A stretch of DNA of 64,000 nt, taken from the NCBI RefSeq assembly GCF_016908415.1, contig NZ_JAFBDW010000004.1, forward strand, positions 62,001 to 126,000, written 5' to 3'. The notes beneath the pieces were generated by a model. The model made no database searches. It worked only from the letters and a program-made list of their open reading frames with translations, and was not told the origin of the DNA. Origin of the DNA: Caldicoprobacter guelmensis. GTDB lineage: Bacteria > Bacillota > Clostridia > Caldicoprobacterales > Caldicoprobacteraceae. Position numbers and translations under genes: made by a program. Of the stretch, positions 8,473 to 17,863 are shown piece by piece (within the stretch, counting starts at the first letter, position 1; every line of letters begins with the position of its first letter).

Positions 8473-9009
8473 ATGTTGGAGGACGTAGGAAGAATTCTCA
8501 TCGATGAACAAGCTTTAATGCGGCGCATAGACGAGATGGGGGAAGAGATCACTAGAGATTATCAGGGTAAGGATCTAGTAGTTGTAGGGATATTGAAGGG
8601 ATCGGTATTGTTTTTAGCCGACCTTGTCAAGCGTATAAGGCTTCCGTTGGTTATGGATTTTATGGCGGTGTCAAGCTATGGGAGTTCCACCCACTCGTCG
8701 GGCGTGGTACGCATAATCAAGGACCTAGATGAGGAGATAGAGGGCAAGGATGTCCTCATAGTAGAGGACATAATAGATACTGGTCTTACCCTCAATTATC
8801 TAACTGAGTTGTTGATGTCCAGAAATCCCAGGAGCTTGAAGATATGCTGTTGCCTGGATAAGCCTTCTCGACGCAAGGTGCCTGTAAAGGTGGACTATAT
8901 AGGTTTTAGCATTCCCGATGCGTTTGTAGTGGGGTATGGCCTGGATTATGCTGAGAAATACCGTAATCTCCCATATATATGCATATTGGATCCTGACAAG
9001 GTTGAATAG
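8473..9009 (+). CDS. hpt: Hypoxanthine phosphoribosyltransferase
   Basis: A 178-residue purine salvage enzyme that makes IMP or GMP from hypoxanthine or guanine and PRPP. The PRPP-binding loop VLIVEDIIDTGLTL is at residues 94-107, GILKGSVLF provides the other active-site loop, and the C-terminal segment PDAFVVGYGLDYAEKYRNLPYI is the family signature for base recognition. A strong GAGGAGGAGGA ribosome site precedes ATG 8473. Operon with tilS. Confidence 0.96.
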   Translation: MLEDVGRILIDEQALMRRIDEMGEEITRDYQGKDLVVVGILKGSVLFLADLVKRIRLPLVMDFMAVSSYGSSTHSSGVVRIIKDLDEEIEGKDVLIVEDIIDTGLTLNYLTELLMSRNPRSLKICCCLDKPSRRKVPVKVDYIGFSIPDAFVVGYGLDYAEKYRNLPYICILDPDKVE

Positions 9010-9041
9010 TTTTGCCATTACTTTTTTGGACAAAAGCTGCG

Positions 9042-9071
9042 TTGCATTGTACGGTATAGCTGTGATACAAT
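9042..9071 (+). promoter_or_regulatory. Likely promoter of ftsH
   Basis: TTGCAT (9042-9047) and TACAAT (9066-9071) are spaced 18 bp apart in the gap between hpt and ftsH. Confidence 0.5.
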
Positions 9072-9161
9072 AAAAAAAGAATATGATAGAAAGGATGTTT
9101 GTATCATCATAAAATGGTGTATTATAAAAAGAGCAGTAATAAAGAAAAGGGAGGGCTGGGT

Positions 9162-11024
9162 TTGAGAAAATTTTTAAGGGGCCCGGGCTTTTATCTTATT
9201 TTGTTGGTTGCAATAATATTTTTGGTAACGTTTTTAGACCTTGATGCAGGGGCTGAAAAGATTTCGTATCCCGAGTTGATCAAAGAAATTGAAAAGGGCA
9301 ACATTTCCAAGTTGAGGACTGTGGAAAATGCCGCTATAGGTGTGAGAAAGGGCTCCAAATATGAGGTTATTTTTCCTGATAAATATGACTTTGAGGTATA
9401 TCTGCCTTCAAAAGAGGCTTTTATTGAGGATGTAAAGGCTGCCGAGGCAAGAAGGTTGGGCAAATCGCCCGAGCAGGTGACACCAGCGGACTTTAGCTTT
9501 GAATGGGATCCACAGCCGCCGGCAGAGCCGCCGTGGTGGCTTAATTTATTGCCCTTTGCAGTACTCATCCTACTTTTTGTGGCGTTTTGGTTTGTCTTCA
9601 TGCAGCAGGCCCAGGGCGGTGGAAATCGAGTTATGTCCTTTGGTAAAAGCCGTGCCAGGTTGCATACTGATACCAAACACAGGGTAACCTTTAGCGATGT
9701 AGCGGGGGCCGACGAAGAGAAGTATGAGTTGAGGGAAATTGTAGATTTTCTTAAAAATCCTAAAAAATACCTGGAGCTGGGAGCGCGTATTCCGAAAGGG
9801 GTTTTGCTGGTAGGGCCTCCTGGTACTGGTAAGACTCTCCTAGCCAAGGCTGTGGCAGGGGAAGCTGGTGTGCCGTTTTTTAGCATTAGTGGTTCGGATT
9901 TCGTTGAAATGTTTGTAGGCGTGGGAGCCGCCAGGGTGCGCGACTTGTTTGAACAGGCTAAAAAGAATTCGCCGTGCATTATATTCATAGATGAGATAGA
10001 TGCAGTGGGACGTCATCGTGGTGCTGGCTTAGGTGGAGGCCACGACGAACGCGAGCAGACACTTAATCAGCTGCTGGTTGAGATGGATGGATTTTCTGTG
10101 AATGAGGGTATTATAGTGATTGCTGCTACCAACCGGCCCGACATTTTGGATCCGGCACTTTTGAGGCCTGGCAGATTTGACAGGCGCATCACTGTTGGTA
10201 TACCCGATGTAAAAGGCAGGGAAGAGATACTGAAGGTTCATTCCAGGGGCAAACCTTTGGCACCCGAAGTGGACTTAAAGGTTTTGGCCAAAAGGACAGC
10301 CGGGTTTACTGGGGCTGACCTTGAGAATGTGATGAACGAGGCCGCAATTCTGGCTGCTAGAAAAGGGTTGAAGCAAATAAGTATGACTGAACTGGAGGAG
10401 GCCATTACCCGCGTCATCGCTGGGCCAGAGAAGAAGAGCAGAGTGCTTACCGAGAAGGATAAGCGGCTAGTGGCTTATCATGAGGCTGGTCATGCGGTGG
10501 TGGCAAAACTCCTGCCGCATGCCGACCCTGTTCATCAGATATCCATAATCCCACGTGGTATGGCCGGAGGCTATACCTTGACTCTGCCGCAGGAGGACAA
10601 GTATTTTGCTTCCAAATCGGAGTTGATGGACGAGATTACTCAGTTGCTTGGCGGACGGGCTGCAGAGGCGTTGGTACTAAATGATATCAGTACCGGTGCT
10701 TCCAATGATATACAGCGAGCCACGCAGATCGCCAGAAAAATGGTAACAGAATACGGGATGAGCGAAAATATGGGGCCGGTGACTTTTGGAGGTAAATACG
10801 AGGAGATATTCCTGGGGAGGGATTGGGGCACTTACCGCAATTACAGCGAAAAAGTGGCTGCCCTTATAGATAAAGAAATTAAGAACATCGTACAGGAAGC
10901 TTATGAGCGTGCAGAAAAGTTGCTTAAAGAAAACATCAATAAGCTACACAAAGTAGCTGAGGCTTTGCTTGAAAAAGAAAAGCTGGATGTAGAAGAGTTT
11001 GAAGAGGTATTTGCTAGCGCTTAA
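9162..11024 (+). CDS. ftsH: ATP-dependent zinc metalloprotease FtsH
   Basis: About 620 residues: an N-terminal transmembrane segment, a periplasmic/extracytoplasmic domain, a second membrane segment around residue 125-145, an AAA+ ATPase with Walker A GPPGTGKT (about residue 217) and Walker B IIFIDEIDAVGR, the SRH region, and the zinc protease motif HEAGH (about residue 440). It degrades misfolded membrane proteins and some regulators. I choose TTG 9162 because GGGAGGG lies 7 bp upstream and FtsH usually begins M-x-K-F-x-R; the reading frame is open from TTG 9099, which would add 21 atypical residues. A terminator follows the stop. Confidence 0.96.
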   Translation: MRKFLRGPGFYLILLVAIIFLVTFLDLDAGAEKISYPELIKEIEKGNISKLRTVENAAIGVRKGSKYEVIFPDKYDFEVYLPSKEAFIEDVKAAEARRLGKSPEQVTPADFSFEWDPQPPAEPPWWLNLLPFAVLILLFVAFWFVFMQQAQGGGNRVMSFGKSRARLHTDTKHRVTFSDVAGADEEKYELREIVDFLKNPKKYLELGARIPKGVLLVGPPGTGKTLLAKAVAGEAGVPFFSISGSDFVEMFVGVGAARVRDLFEQAKKNSPCIIFIDEIDAVGRHRGAGLGGGHDEREQTLNQLLVEMDGFSVNEGIIVIAATNRPDILDPALLRPGRFDRRITVGIPDVKGREEILKVHSRGKPLAPEVDLKVLAKRTAGFTGADLENVMNEAAILAARKGLKQISMTELEEAITRVIAGPEKKSRVLTEKDKRLVAYHEAGHAVVAKLLPHADPVHQISIIPRGMAGGYTLTLPQEDKYFASKSELMDEITQLLGGRAAEALVLNDISTGASNDIQRATQIARKMVTEYGMSENMGPVTFGGKYEEIFLGRDWGTYRNYSEKVAALIDKEIKNIVQEAYERAEKLLKENINKLHKVAEALLEKEKLDVEEFEEVFASA

Positions 11025-11044
11025 AACAATACAGCGGTGTGTGA

Positions 11045-11076
11045 GGGCGGTGTTTTTACAACACCGTCTTTTTATA
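11045..11076 (+). terminator. Terminator after ftsH
   Basis: GGGCGGTGTT pairs with AACACCGTC (one G.U pair), followed by TTTTT. Confidence 0.8.
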
Positions 11077-11212
11077 ACATTTGAAGCGTTGGTCTTTCAT
11101 GAGTGAGTTGTTGAGATGGAGGGGTGTGTTTTTTTGCTGTATTTCAGGGGATATTCTACAGAAAAATAGCCCCTAGGTGGCGTTATATACAACAGACGAG
11201 GTGAAAGCCCAT

Positions 11213-11710
11213 ATGGCTGCTGATTTTAATTATGATGACCCCAAGGTGGACGAGGCATATCAAAAAGCTTTAAAATACCTAGGGTTTCGGGCTAGGACTC
11301 AAAAAGAGGTGGATGAGTATTTAAAGAGAAAGGGTTTTGGGGAAGAAGTGATTGAAAAGGCCATAGAAAAACTGAAAGAGTATGGATTTATCGACGATAG
11401 GGCTTTTGCATTAAGTTGGATAAACAGCCGAATGCGGAACAATCCGAAGGGGAGAGCGGTCATAGCGTTTGAGTTAAGGCAAAAGGGTGTTGAGGGCGGT
11501 ATAATCGACGAAGTTATGGCCTCAATCCCCAACAAACAGGAAGAGGAGGTGGCAAACAGATTGGCTCAGAAATATTATGATAAATACAAAGAAATGGATG
11601 AAGGAGAAAGGGTGCACAAGACTGTCCAGGCCCTGGCACGCAGGGGATTTGATTGGGAGCTTATACATAAGATAATGAATAGGCTCACGCGGGAATTGCA
11701 TGTGGAGTAG
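11213..11710 (+). CDS. recX: Regulatory protein RecX
   Basis: A 165-residue RecX-family protein, a modulator of RecA filaments. It is built from helical three-helix repeats: YQKALKYLGFRARTQKEVDEYL, then KLKEYGFIDDRAFALSWI, and GRAVIAFELRQKGV are the recognisable blocks. ATG 11213 is preferred because GACGAGGTG lies 9 bp upstream; an in-frame GTG at 11177 would add 12 residues. There is no adjacent recA, and no LexA box was noticed. A small inverted repeat (AGGGG/CCCCT) lies just upstream. Confidence 0.88.
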   Translation: MAADFNYDDPKVDEAYQKALKYLGFRARTQKEVDEYLKRKGFGEEVIEKAIEKLKEYGFIDDRAFALSWINSRMRNNPKGRAVIAFELRQKGVEGGIIDEVMASIPNKQEEEVANRLAQKYYDKYKEMDEGERVHKTVQALARRGFDWELIHKIMNRLTRELHVE

Positions 11711-11775
11711 CTACTATTGCTCTATGAGATGTACTGTATGGATTGACTGCGCAAGGAATAAAGGGGCGTATTGCA

Positions 11776-11804
11776 TTGACAAAGAGGCGTGTGGCGTATA
11801 CAAT
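11776..11804 (+). promoter_or_regulatory. Sigma-A promoter of pheA
   Basis: TTGACA (11776-11781) and TACAAT (11799-11804) are separated by 17 bp, 35 bp upstream of the start codon. Confidence 0.75.
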
Positions 11805-11838
11805 TAACTTGACGAGATATCTTAAAAAGGGGAAAGAT

Positions 11839-12693
11839 ATGGATAAGTTGGGCTATCTCGGACCTGAGGGTACATTTACCCATGAAGCGGCTGTGGTATA
11901 TTCAAGGGGAAAACAGGTGGATTTAGTGGAATACTCCAGCATTCCAGACCTCATATATGGGGTAGACAAGGGTGAGGTAGATTATGCGGTGGTCCCTATG
12001 GAGAATTCCATGGAAGGGACGGTAAATGTAACGGTTGATGTGATCATTCATGAAGTAAAGGTGTATATAACGCAGGAATTAGTTCTCCCCATACATCATT
12101 GTTTGCTGGTAAAGCCGGGAGTACGGCTAGATGAATTGCGAGTGGTGCTGTCTCACCCCCAGGCTCTGGCCCAGTGCCGTAAGTTTTTATATGAAAGGTT
12201 GCGTGGGGTAGAGTTGATTGCTACTTCCAGCACCGCTGCAGCAGCCAAGGAAGTGGCAACTGGTCGACGAGAGTGGGGAGCCATAGGAAGTAGGCATGCT
12301 GCACTGGTGTTTGCCCTGGATATCCTAGCAGAGAACATCGAGGACCGTGGGGGTAACTGTACCAGATTTGTTGTGCTGTCCAAGAAATACAGCCAGCCTA
12401 CGGGGTGTGATAAGACGTCCATTGTGTTTAGCGTAGACCACAAGCCTGGGAGTTTGTATCGCGCCCTCAGGACCTTTGCTGAAAGGGAGATAAACCTCAC
12501 AAAAATCGAATCCCGTCCTATGAAAACCAATCTGGGCGAATATTTGTTTTTGGTGGATTTTGAGGGGCATGTGCAGGACGCCGTGGTGCAGGACGCTTTG
12601 AGGGAACTAGCTGAGCAAAGTCGTTATTTTGCTGTTCTGGGGTCATATCCCAGATTTAGGGAGGAGAGGGGTCAAAGCCTTGCGGATGGATAA
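11839..12693 (+). CDS. pheA: Prephenate dehydratase
   Basis: A 284-residue monofunctional prephenate dehydratase for phenylalanine synthesis (prephenate to phenylpyruvate). The catalytic domain starts with LGYLGPEGTFTHEAA and has VVPMENSMEGTVN and GNCTRFVVL. A C-terminal ACT domain (from about residue 195) has GSLYRALRTFAEREINLTKIESRP; the ESRP motif binds phenylalanine in feedback inhibition. ATG 11839 follows AAAAAGGGGAAAG. There is no fused chorismate mutase. Its stop overlaps the next gene by 8 bp. Confidence 0.95.
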   Translation: MDKLGYLGPEGTFTHEAAVVYSRGKQVDLVEYSSIPDLIYGVDKGEVDYAVVPMENSMEGTVNVTVDVIIHEVKVYITQELVLPIHHCLLVKPGVRLDELRVVLSHPQALAQCRKFLYERLRGVELIATSSTAAAAKEVATGRREWGAIGSRHAALVFALDILAENIEDRGGNCTRFVVLSKKYSQPTGCDKTSIVFSVDHKPGSLYRALRTFAEREINLTKIESRPMKTNLGEYLFLVDFEGHVQDAVVQDALRELAEQSRYFAVLGSYPRFREERGQSLADG

Positions 12694-13009
12694 TGAAAAG
12701 GAGTTGGATATTACTAAAAATTTAAAGGTCATAGAATGGCTCAAGAGCGAGATATTGCTGTCTGTTGCCGAGATGTTTCGCTTGTTGGCCAGGGGAGCCA
12801 GGGCTTCTTACGATAGCTTAGCTGATTGCCTTGCCAGTATAATCATAGCTTCTTATTTATTGGGTAAGAGGTTGGGCATTCATTTTAGCGTGATCGAGCA
12901 AAAAATTGCAAACAAGATTCGTTTGGGGATTTTGGAGGAACATGAGATAGAAAAAGACTATGGGGATTTATCCGAATTGAGGCAGCATATTAAAGCCAAC
13001 AGAGAATGA
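12686..13009 (+). CDS. MazG-like family protein
   Basis: A 107-residue helical protein like the MazG-like family common next to DUF2232 genes in Clostridia. It has the all-alpha layout (ITKNLKVIEWLKSEILLSVAEMF, then DSLADCLASIIIASYLLGKRLGI), but I see no full E-x-x-E/E-x-x-D metal site, so pyrophosphatase activity is doubtful. ATG 12686 overlaps the end of pheA by 8 bp, suggesting translational coupling. The next gene is 16 bp away. Confidence 0.65.
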   Translation: MDNEKELDITKNLKVIEWLKSEILLSVAEMFRLLARGARASYDSLADCLASIIIASYLLGKRLGIHFSVIEQKIANKIRLGILEEHEIEKDYGDLSELRQHIKANRE

Positions 13010-13025
13010 GTGTGGAGTGTGTAAT

Positions 13026-14003
13026 ATGAATTTAAAGTTAAAGGTTGTGCTGGAAAGTGCTCTACTTGCCGCAGTGAGCGCTGTGCTGTTGGTGATACTG
13101 TCTTTTATACCTGTGTTAAACGTTATTATACTTATTTGGCCAGTGCCTTTTATCGTGCAGGGGGTCAGAAGGGAACCTTGGGCAGGAATCTTAGGCCTTA
13201 TGGTAGCCAGTGTGTTGCTAGGGATTGTCTTTCATCCGTTTGTGGGATTTGCGGTGTTTTTGATGAATTTTCCATTGGTGGCGGTACTTGCCTGGACTAT
13301 AAAAAGGCGGTTTGACCTGTTTGAATACATTGTTATATCGACAGGGGCTGTGTTAGGTTCGGCGTTAGCATTTTTAAAGGCATTTTCGTGGTTTACAGGT
13401 CAGACGGTATTTGAATATATTGCAAATAGTATACGTAGATTTTTTTCAAGCAATATATTGGATTTCAGCCGCATAATGGACCTGTACGCACAACTTAAGA
13501 TGGTAGAAAGGTCGATGTCTGCTGCGGAATTTGCCGAGGTGATTATTGGCCAGCTGGAACAGTTTATGCCGCTTGTTCCATCAGCGATAATTATATTTTC
13601 GCTTTTGTATGGAACCATGAATTTGCTTGTGTCGCACATGGCGCTTAAAAAGCTAGGGTACGTGCTTGATGGATTACCCGAATTCTCCGAGTGGATGCTG
13701 CCTAAAGGAGCCGGATTGGGATTTATGGCCATGCTGCTTGTTGCTTACGTAGGAACTCTGTTACATGTGAAGAATTTTGAGGTTGTGTTTTATACTGTGT
13801 TGTCTGTGTGCTCGTTTGTGTTTTCTATCCAAGGGATGGCTGTTTTGATGTTTTTTATGAAGCTTAAGATGAGCAAGGTGCCTCAATTTTTGCGTGCTGT
13901 GATAGTGGCTGTGCTGTTTATGATTGCCCCGATGTTGCTCATGTCGATAGGGGTACTGGAGCAGGTGTTTAGGCTGCGGTCGGTGTATAGAAGGATGAAT
14001 TGA
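13026..14003 (+). CDS. DUF2232 (YybS-like) membrane protein
   Basis: A 325-residue polytopic membrane protein with about eight hydrophobic segments, including LKVVLESALLAAVSAVLLVIL near the start. It resembles the YybS/DUF2232 family, which sits upstream of gdpP (yybT), rplI and dnaB in Bacillus and Clostridia, exactly as here. The function is unknown; a transport role related to ECF S-components has been suggested for the fold. ATG 13026 follows a GGAGTG ribosome site; gdpP begins 25 bp downstream. Confidence 0.8.
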   Translation: MNLKLKVVLESALLAAVSAVLLVILSFIPVLNVIILIWPVPFIVQGVRREPWAGILGLMVASVLLGIVFHPFVGFAVFLMNFPLVAVLAWTIKRRFDLFEYIVISTGAVLGSALAFLKAFSWFTGQTVFEYIANSIRRFFSSNILDFSRIMDLYAQLKMVERSMSAAEFAEVIIGQLEQFMPLVPSAIIIFSLLYGTMNLLVSHMALKKLGYVLDGLPEFSEWMLPKGAGLGFMAMLLVAYVGTLLHVKNFEVVFYTVLSVCSFVFSIQGMAVLMFFMKLKMSKVPQFLRAVIVAVLFMIAPMLLMSIGVLEQVFRLRSVYRRMN

Positions 14004-14028
14004 AACGGGTTAAAGAGGTGGATTTTTA

Positions 14029-16026
14029 GTGAAAAAGCCCACGGTTAAAGGGCTCAATGTTCCCGAAAATCCTATATATTTAGCCGTTATATTGGTGCTT
14101 TCGCTTGTGGTGTGGCATTTTAGTTGGGAAATTGGCCTTGCAGCTCTTTTTCTGTTTGCCTGTTTAGTTTACTATAACTGGAAAATTACGCGGAGAAGAA
14201 GAATTGAATGGACGCGCTATCTGGAAAATTTATCTGAAAATATAGACTGGTCTACAAAAAATGCGGTGTTTAGCGTTCCTATGCCCTTTGTGGTAGTGGA
14301 GCTGGATGGAACTATAAACTGGTATAACCCTAGGTTTGGACAGTTGTTTGAAGGGGAAAGCTTGTTTGGCAAAAATATAAAGAATTATATCCCCAAGCTT
14401 GACCTTTATGCTTTGATTAAAAATAAAGAAGGGGATAGCGTACAAATAGAGCTAAAGGGTAGGAAGTACCGCTTGTTTTGTACGCCATTAGGCATTAATG
14501 GTTACAAAGAGAGCCGTAAAATTATCGTTTTTATGTATTTGCAGGATGTAACTGAAGAGGCCTTGCTGAAGGAAAAGTATCATGATGAACGGCTAGTGGT
14601 CATGCTGGTGCAGATTGACAATTATGATGAGGTGATGAGCAACACCGATGAGGCAAAGCGGCCGGTGGTACTTGCTGAAATTGAGGCTACTTTGAGTCAA
14701 TGGGCTATTTCCCTCAATGCTGGCTGGAAAAAATTTGACCGTGATAAATTTGTGGTTTTTGCTGAAGCTAAGGCGCTCAAGGCATTGGAAGAGAATAAGT
14801 TTCCAATACTTGATGCCGTTAGGGCTATCAGTGCAGGCAACAGGATTCCTATAACGTTGAGCATAGGGGTGGGAGCAGATGGCAAAACCCCTCTGGAGCT
14901 TAGCCATTATGCGCAGGTTGCCCTTGATCTGGCGTTGGGGCGTGGAGGCGACCAGGTGGTAGTAAAGCGGGGAACTAGGCTGTTTTTTTATGGAGGCAAG
15001 ACCAAAGAGGTCGAGAAGCGAACCAAGGTTAAATCCAGAGTAATTGCCAATGCTCTCAAGGAGCTGATATTGCAGTCATGGGGAGTTTTTATCATGGGAC
15101 ACGAGGCTGCCGACCTGGACTGTTTAGGTGCAGCTTTGGGTATTTACCGATGTACTCGCCAGGTAGGTAAACCGGCTTATATAGTGATGAGCCGAGCTAA
15201 TCCTTCCATAAAACCTTTAATGAGTAGGCTCTTGGAAGATGAAGAATACCGCAATTCTTTCATAACAGCTGATGAGGCTTTGCTCAAAGCGGATCGCCAG
15301 GCGGTGTTAGTGGTGGTAGATGTACATCGTCCAGCTTTTGTGGAGGAGCCACGGCTTTTAACTGTCGTAGACAAGGTGGTGGTAATAGATCATCATAGAA
15401 GGAGTGCCGAGGCAATAGAAAACGCCACTTTGATGTATTTAGAACCCTATGCCTCTTCTACCAGTGAATTGGTTACCGAGATAGTACAGTATTTCGACGA
15501 GAAAGTAGAGCTTAAGCCCATAGAGGCTGATGCCTTGCTTGCTGGAATTACGGTGGACACCAAAAATTTTATATTTAAAACTGGCGTGCGTACCTTTGAA
15601 GCTGCTTCTTACCTCAGGCGGGCTGGTGCTGACCCTGCAGCAGTGCGCCATTTGTTCCAAGATGACCTTGAGACTTTTTTGAGCCGTGCTGAAGTGGTTA
15701 AAAATGCTCAGGTAATTGCTCCTGGTGTGGCTCTGGCGTATTGCCCGCCCAATATCAAAAACGGTTCGTTGATTGCTGCTCAGGCTGCCGATAGCCTGCT
15801 TACCATAAAGGGTATACACACATCCTTTGTGCTGTATCCCAGCGGTGATGGTGTCATGATAAGTGGTAGGTCTTTGGGGAATATAAATGTTCAGATGGTG
15901 TTGGAAAGACTGGGAGGGGGAGGGCATTTGACGGTTGCAGGAGCGCAGCTGGGCAGTATAAGCCTTGAGGAGGCTCGCCAGAAAGTTATTAAAGCGCTTA
16001 AAGATTATTTAGAGGAGGGAAAATGA
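14029..16026 (+). CDS. gdpP: Cyclic-di-AMP phosphodiesterase GdpP
   Basis: A 665-residue membrane protein that hydrolyses c-di-AMP and so affects potassium balance, cell wall and stress. Layout: two transmembrane segments (about 15-48), a PAS-like domain (about 75-175), a degenerate GGDEF domain without a GGDEF motif (about 185-315), then DHH/DHHA1 with GHEAADLDCLG, VVIDHHRRS and C-terminal GGGGHLTVAGA. The metal ligands of the DHH domain look complete, so it should be active. Start is GTG 14029 after GAGGTGG. rplI starts 3 bp after its stop. Confidence 0.95.
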   Translation: MKKPTVKGLNVPENPIYLAVILVLSLVVWHFSWEIGLAALFLFACLVYYNWKITRRRRIEWTRYLENLSENIDWSTKNAVFSVPMPFVVVELDGTINWYNPRFGQLFEGESLFGKNIKNYIPKLDLYALIKNKEGDSVQIELKGRKYRLFCTPLGINGYKESRKIIVFMYLQDVTEEALLKEKYHDERLVVMLVQIDNYDEVMSNTDEAKRPVVLAEIEATLSQWAISLNAGWKKFDRDKFVVFAEAKALKALEENKFPILDAVRAISAGNRIPITLSIGVGADGKTPLELSHYAQVALDLALGRGGDQVVVKRGTRLFFYGGKTKEVEKRTKVKSRVIANALKELILQSWGVFIMGHEAADLDCLGAALGIYRCTRQVGKPAYIVMSRANPSIKPLMSRLLEDEEYRNSFITADEALLKADRQAVLVVVDVHRPAFVEEPRLLTVVDKVVVIDHHRRSAEAIENATLMYLEPYASSTSELVTEIVQYFDEKVELKPIEADALLAGITVDTKNFIFKTGVRTFEAASYLRRAGADPAAVRHLFQDDLETFLSRAEVVKNAQVIAPGVALAYCPPNIKNGSLIAAQAADSLLTIKGIHTSFVLYPSGDGVMISGRSLGNINVQMVLERLGGGGHLTVAGAQLGSISLEEARQKVIKALKDYLEEGK

Positions 16027-16029
16027 CTT

Positions 16030-16476
16030 ATGAAGGTGATTTTGCTTCAGGATGTGAAAGGACAAGGAAAACAGGGCGACGTGGTGAATGTGAGCGATGG
16101 GTATGCTAGAAACTATCTTTTTCCAAGGGGATTGGCTATAGAGGCTACCGAGCACAATTTAAAGGCGCTTAAAGAAAAGAAGCAAGCAGAGGCTAGACGA
16201 AAAGAGCATGAGCTGGCGGAAGCACAAAAGCTGGCCAATGCCCTTTCGGGTTTGACGGTGGTGATAAAGGCACGTAGCGGTAGCGAAGGCAGGCTGTTTG
16301 GGTCGGTGACCAACAAGGAGATTGCAGAAGAGCTCAAAAGGCAACACAACGTGGATATCGATAAGAAGAAAATCGTATTGCTTGAACCTATAAAGAGTAC
16401 AGGAAACTATGTGGTGACGGTAAAGGTATATCCGGAAGTTACAGCTACGCTGACGGTAAAAGTTGAGGCGGAATGA
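16030..16476 (+). CDS. rplI: 50S ribosomal protein L9
   Basis: A 148-residue L9, a two-domain protein of the large subunit. The N-terminal domain has KVILLQDVKGQGKQGDVVNVSDGYARNYL split over the start, a long linker helix rich in Lys and Glu follows, and the C-terminal domain contains EGRLFGSVTNKEIAEEL. The gdpP-rplI-dnaB order is conserved in Firmicutes; spacing is 3 bp upstream and 23 bp downstream. Confidence 0.98.
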   Translation: MKVILLQDVKGQGKQGDVVNVSDGYARNYLFPRGLAIEATEHNLKALKEKKQAEARRKEHELAEAQKLANALSGLTVVIKARSGSEGRLFGSVTNKEIAEELKRQHNVDIDKKKIVLLEPIKSTGNYVVTVKVYPEVTATLTVKVEAE

Positions 16477-16499
16477 CCTGAAGGAAAAGGGGAATTGTC

Positions 16500-17843
16500 A
16501 TGGCTGAGTTGCTCCACCGTATACCTCCTCACAATCTGGAAGCCGAGCAATCGGTACTGGGGTCAATGCTGATTGATGCTGAAGCCGTTTCAGTGGCAGC
16601 AGGGTCTTTGAAAGCAGAGGATTTTTATTCTGAAGCCCATAAAGAAATATTTGAGGCCATGCTTAATCTGTATGACCGTGGTGAACCTGTGGATTTAGTT
16701 ACTGTTGTGGAAGAATTAAGGCAGAGGGGTACATTGGAAGGGGTTGGGGGCGCTGCGTATATATCTGACCTTTCTGTGGCTGTCCCTAGTACAGCCAATT
16801 TGAAATACTACATACAGATAGTGGGAGAAAAGTCGATACTGCGCCAGCTTATCGCGGCGTCAAACGAGATTATAAAGGACAGCTATGAGGCGCAGGAAGA
16901 GCTGGACATCATATTGGACAGGGCAGAAAAGAGGATATTTGAAATATCACAGCGCCAGACCACAAATTACTTTGAGCCCATAAAAACCATTCTCCTTGAG
17001 ACTTATGCAAAGATTGAGGAGCTTTCTAAGAAAAAGGGTGGAGTAATAGGTTTGCCTACGGGTTTCCATGAGTTTGACCAGAAAACTTCGGGACTTCATC
17101 CCTCTGACTTGATATTGGTGGCCGCCAGACCCTCAATGGGTAAAACCAGCTTTGTGCTCAATATTGCGCAGTATGTAGCTTTACGCCAAAAAGTGCCGGT
17201 TGCCATATTCAGCCTGGAGATGTCCAAAGAACAGCTGGTGCAGCGCATGTTGAGTTCAGAGGCCAATGTAGAACTGCAGAAGATTCGTACAGGGAATTTA
17301 AGTGAAGAAGATTGGTTAAAGCTGGTGAGGGCTGCTGGCCCGCTGTCACAGGCTCCCATATACATAGACGATACGGGTGGGCTTTCGGTCATGGAGATAC
17401 GCTCCAAGGCCCGCAGGCTTAAGATGGAGAAGGGCTTGGGATTGCTGGTCATTGACTATTTGCAGCTCATGTCAGGCAGGGGAAGAGCAGAAAACCGCCA
17501 GCAGGAGATATCGGAGATTTCCCGTTCGCTGAAAGCCTTGGCCAGAGAGTTGAAAGTTCCCGTTATTGCGCTGTCGCAGCTCAGCCGTGCTCCAGAAGCT
17601 AGGACTCAGCACCGCCCCATGTTAAGTGACCTGCGCGAATCGGGAGCAATTGAACAGGATGCTGACTTGGTTGTATTTATATACAGGGACGAGTATTACA
17701 ACCCCGATACTGATAAGAAGAATATAGCCGAGATAATAATTGCCAAACAGCGAAACGGTCCTACGGGCACTGTTGAACTGGTATGGTTGGGACAATACAC
17801 CAAATTTGCAAACTACGAAAAAAGCCGTCAGGAAGAATACTGA
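16500..17843 (+). CDS. dnaB: Replicative DNA helicase DnaB
   Basis: A 447-residue hexameric replicative helicase (DnaC in Bacillus naming). The N-terminal domain has PPHNLEAEQSVLGSML, and the RecA-like C-terminal ATPase has Walker A ARPSMGKTSF, Walker B LLVIDYLQLM and SDLRESGAIEQDAD with the arginine finger region. No intein is present. The stop codon lies inside the stem of the downstream terminator. Candidate loader genes (DnaI-like and DnaD-like) are 8-10 kb away on the other strand. Confidence 0.97.
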   Translation: MAELLHRIPPHNLEAEQSVLGSMLIDAEAVSVAAGSLKAEDFYSEAHKEIFEAMLNLYDRGEPVDLVTVVEELRQRGTLEGVGGAAYISDLSVAVPSTANLKYYIQIVGEKSILRQLIAASNEIIKDSYEAQEELDIILDRAEKRIFEISQRQTTNYFEPIKTILLETYAKIEELSKKKGGVIGLPTGFHEFDQKTSGLHPSDLILVAARPSMGKTSFVLNIAQYVALRQKVPVAIFSLEMSKEQLVQRMLSSEANVELQKIRTGNLSEEDWLKLVRAAGPLSQAPIYIDDTGGLSVMEIRSKARRLKMEKGLGLLVIDYLQLMSGRGRAENRQQEISEISRSLKALARELKVPVIALSQLSRAPEARTQHRPMLSDLRESGAIEQDADLVVFIYRDEYYNPDTDKKNIAEIIIAKQRNGPTGTVELVWLGQYTKFANYEKSRQEEY

Positions 17844-17854
17844 CGGCTTTTTAT
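17819..17854 (+). terminator. Terminator overlapping the dnaB stop codon
   Basis: AAAGCCGTCA (17821-17830) pairs with TGACGGCTTT (17841-17850), then T residues. The TGA stop is the first triplet of the 3' arm. The convergent XRE gene ends only 10 bp beyond, so the hairpin may serve both strands. Confidence 0.85.
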
Positions 17855-17863
17855 GACTAAAAA

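Noticed and set aside
9191..9988. 265-codon - strand frame opposite ftsH
   Set aside because: It is antisense to the conserved FtsH ATPase region; Ser/Pro-rich composition with no domain.
11140..11180. Inverted repeat AGGGG/CCCCT just before recX
   Set aside because: Only five GC pairs plus a few AT pairs with a long loop and no T-run; too weak to call.
14593..15927. Long - strand frames opposite gdpP
   Set aside because: Shadows of the gdpP codons without ribosome sites or similarity.
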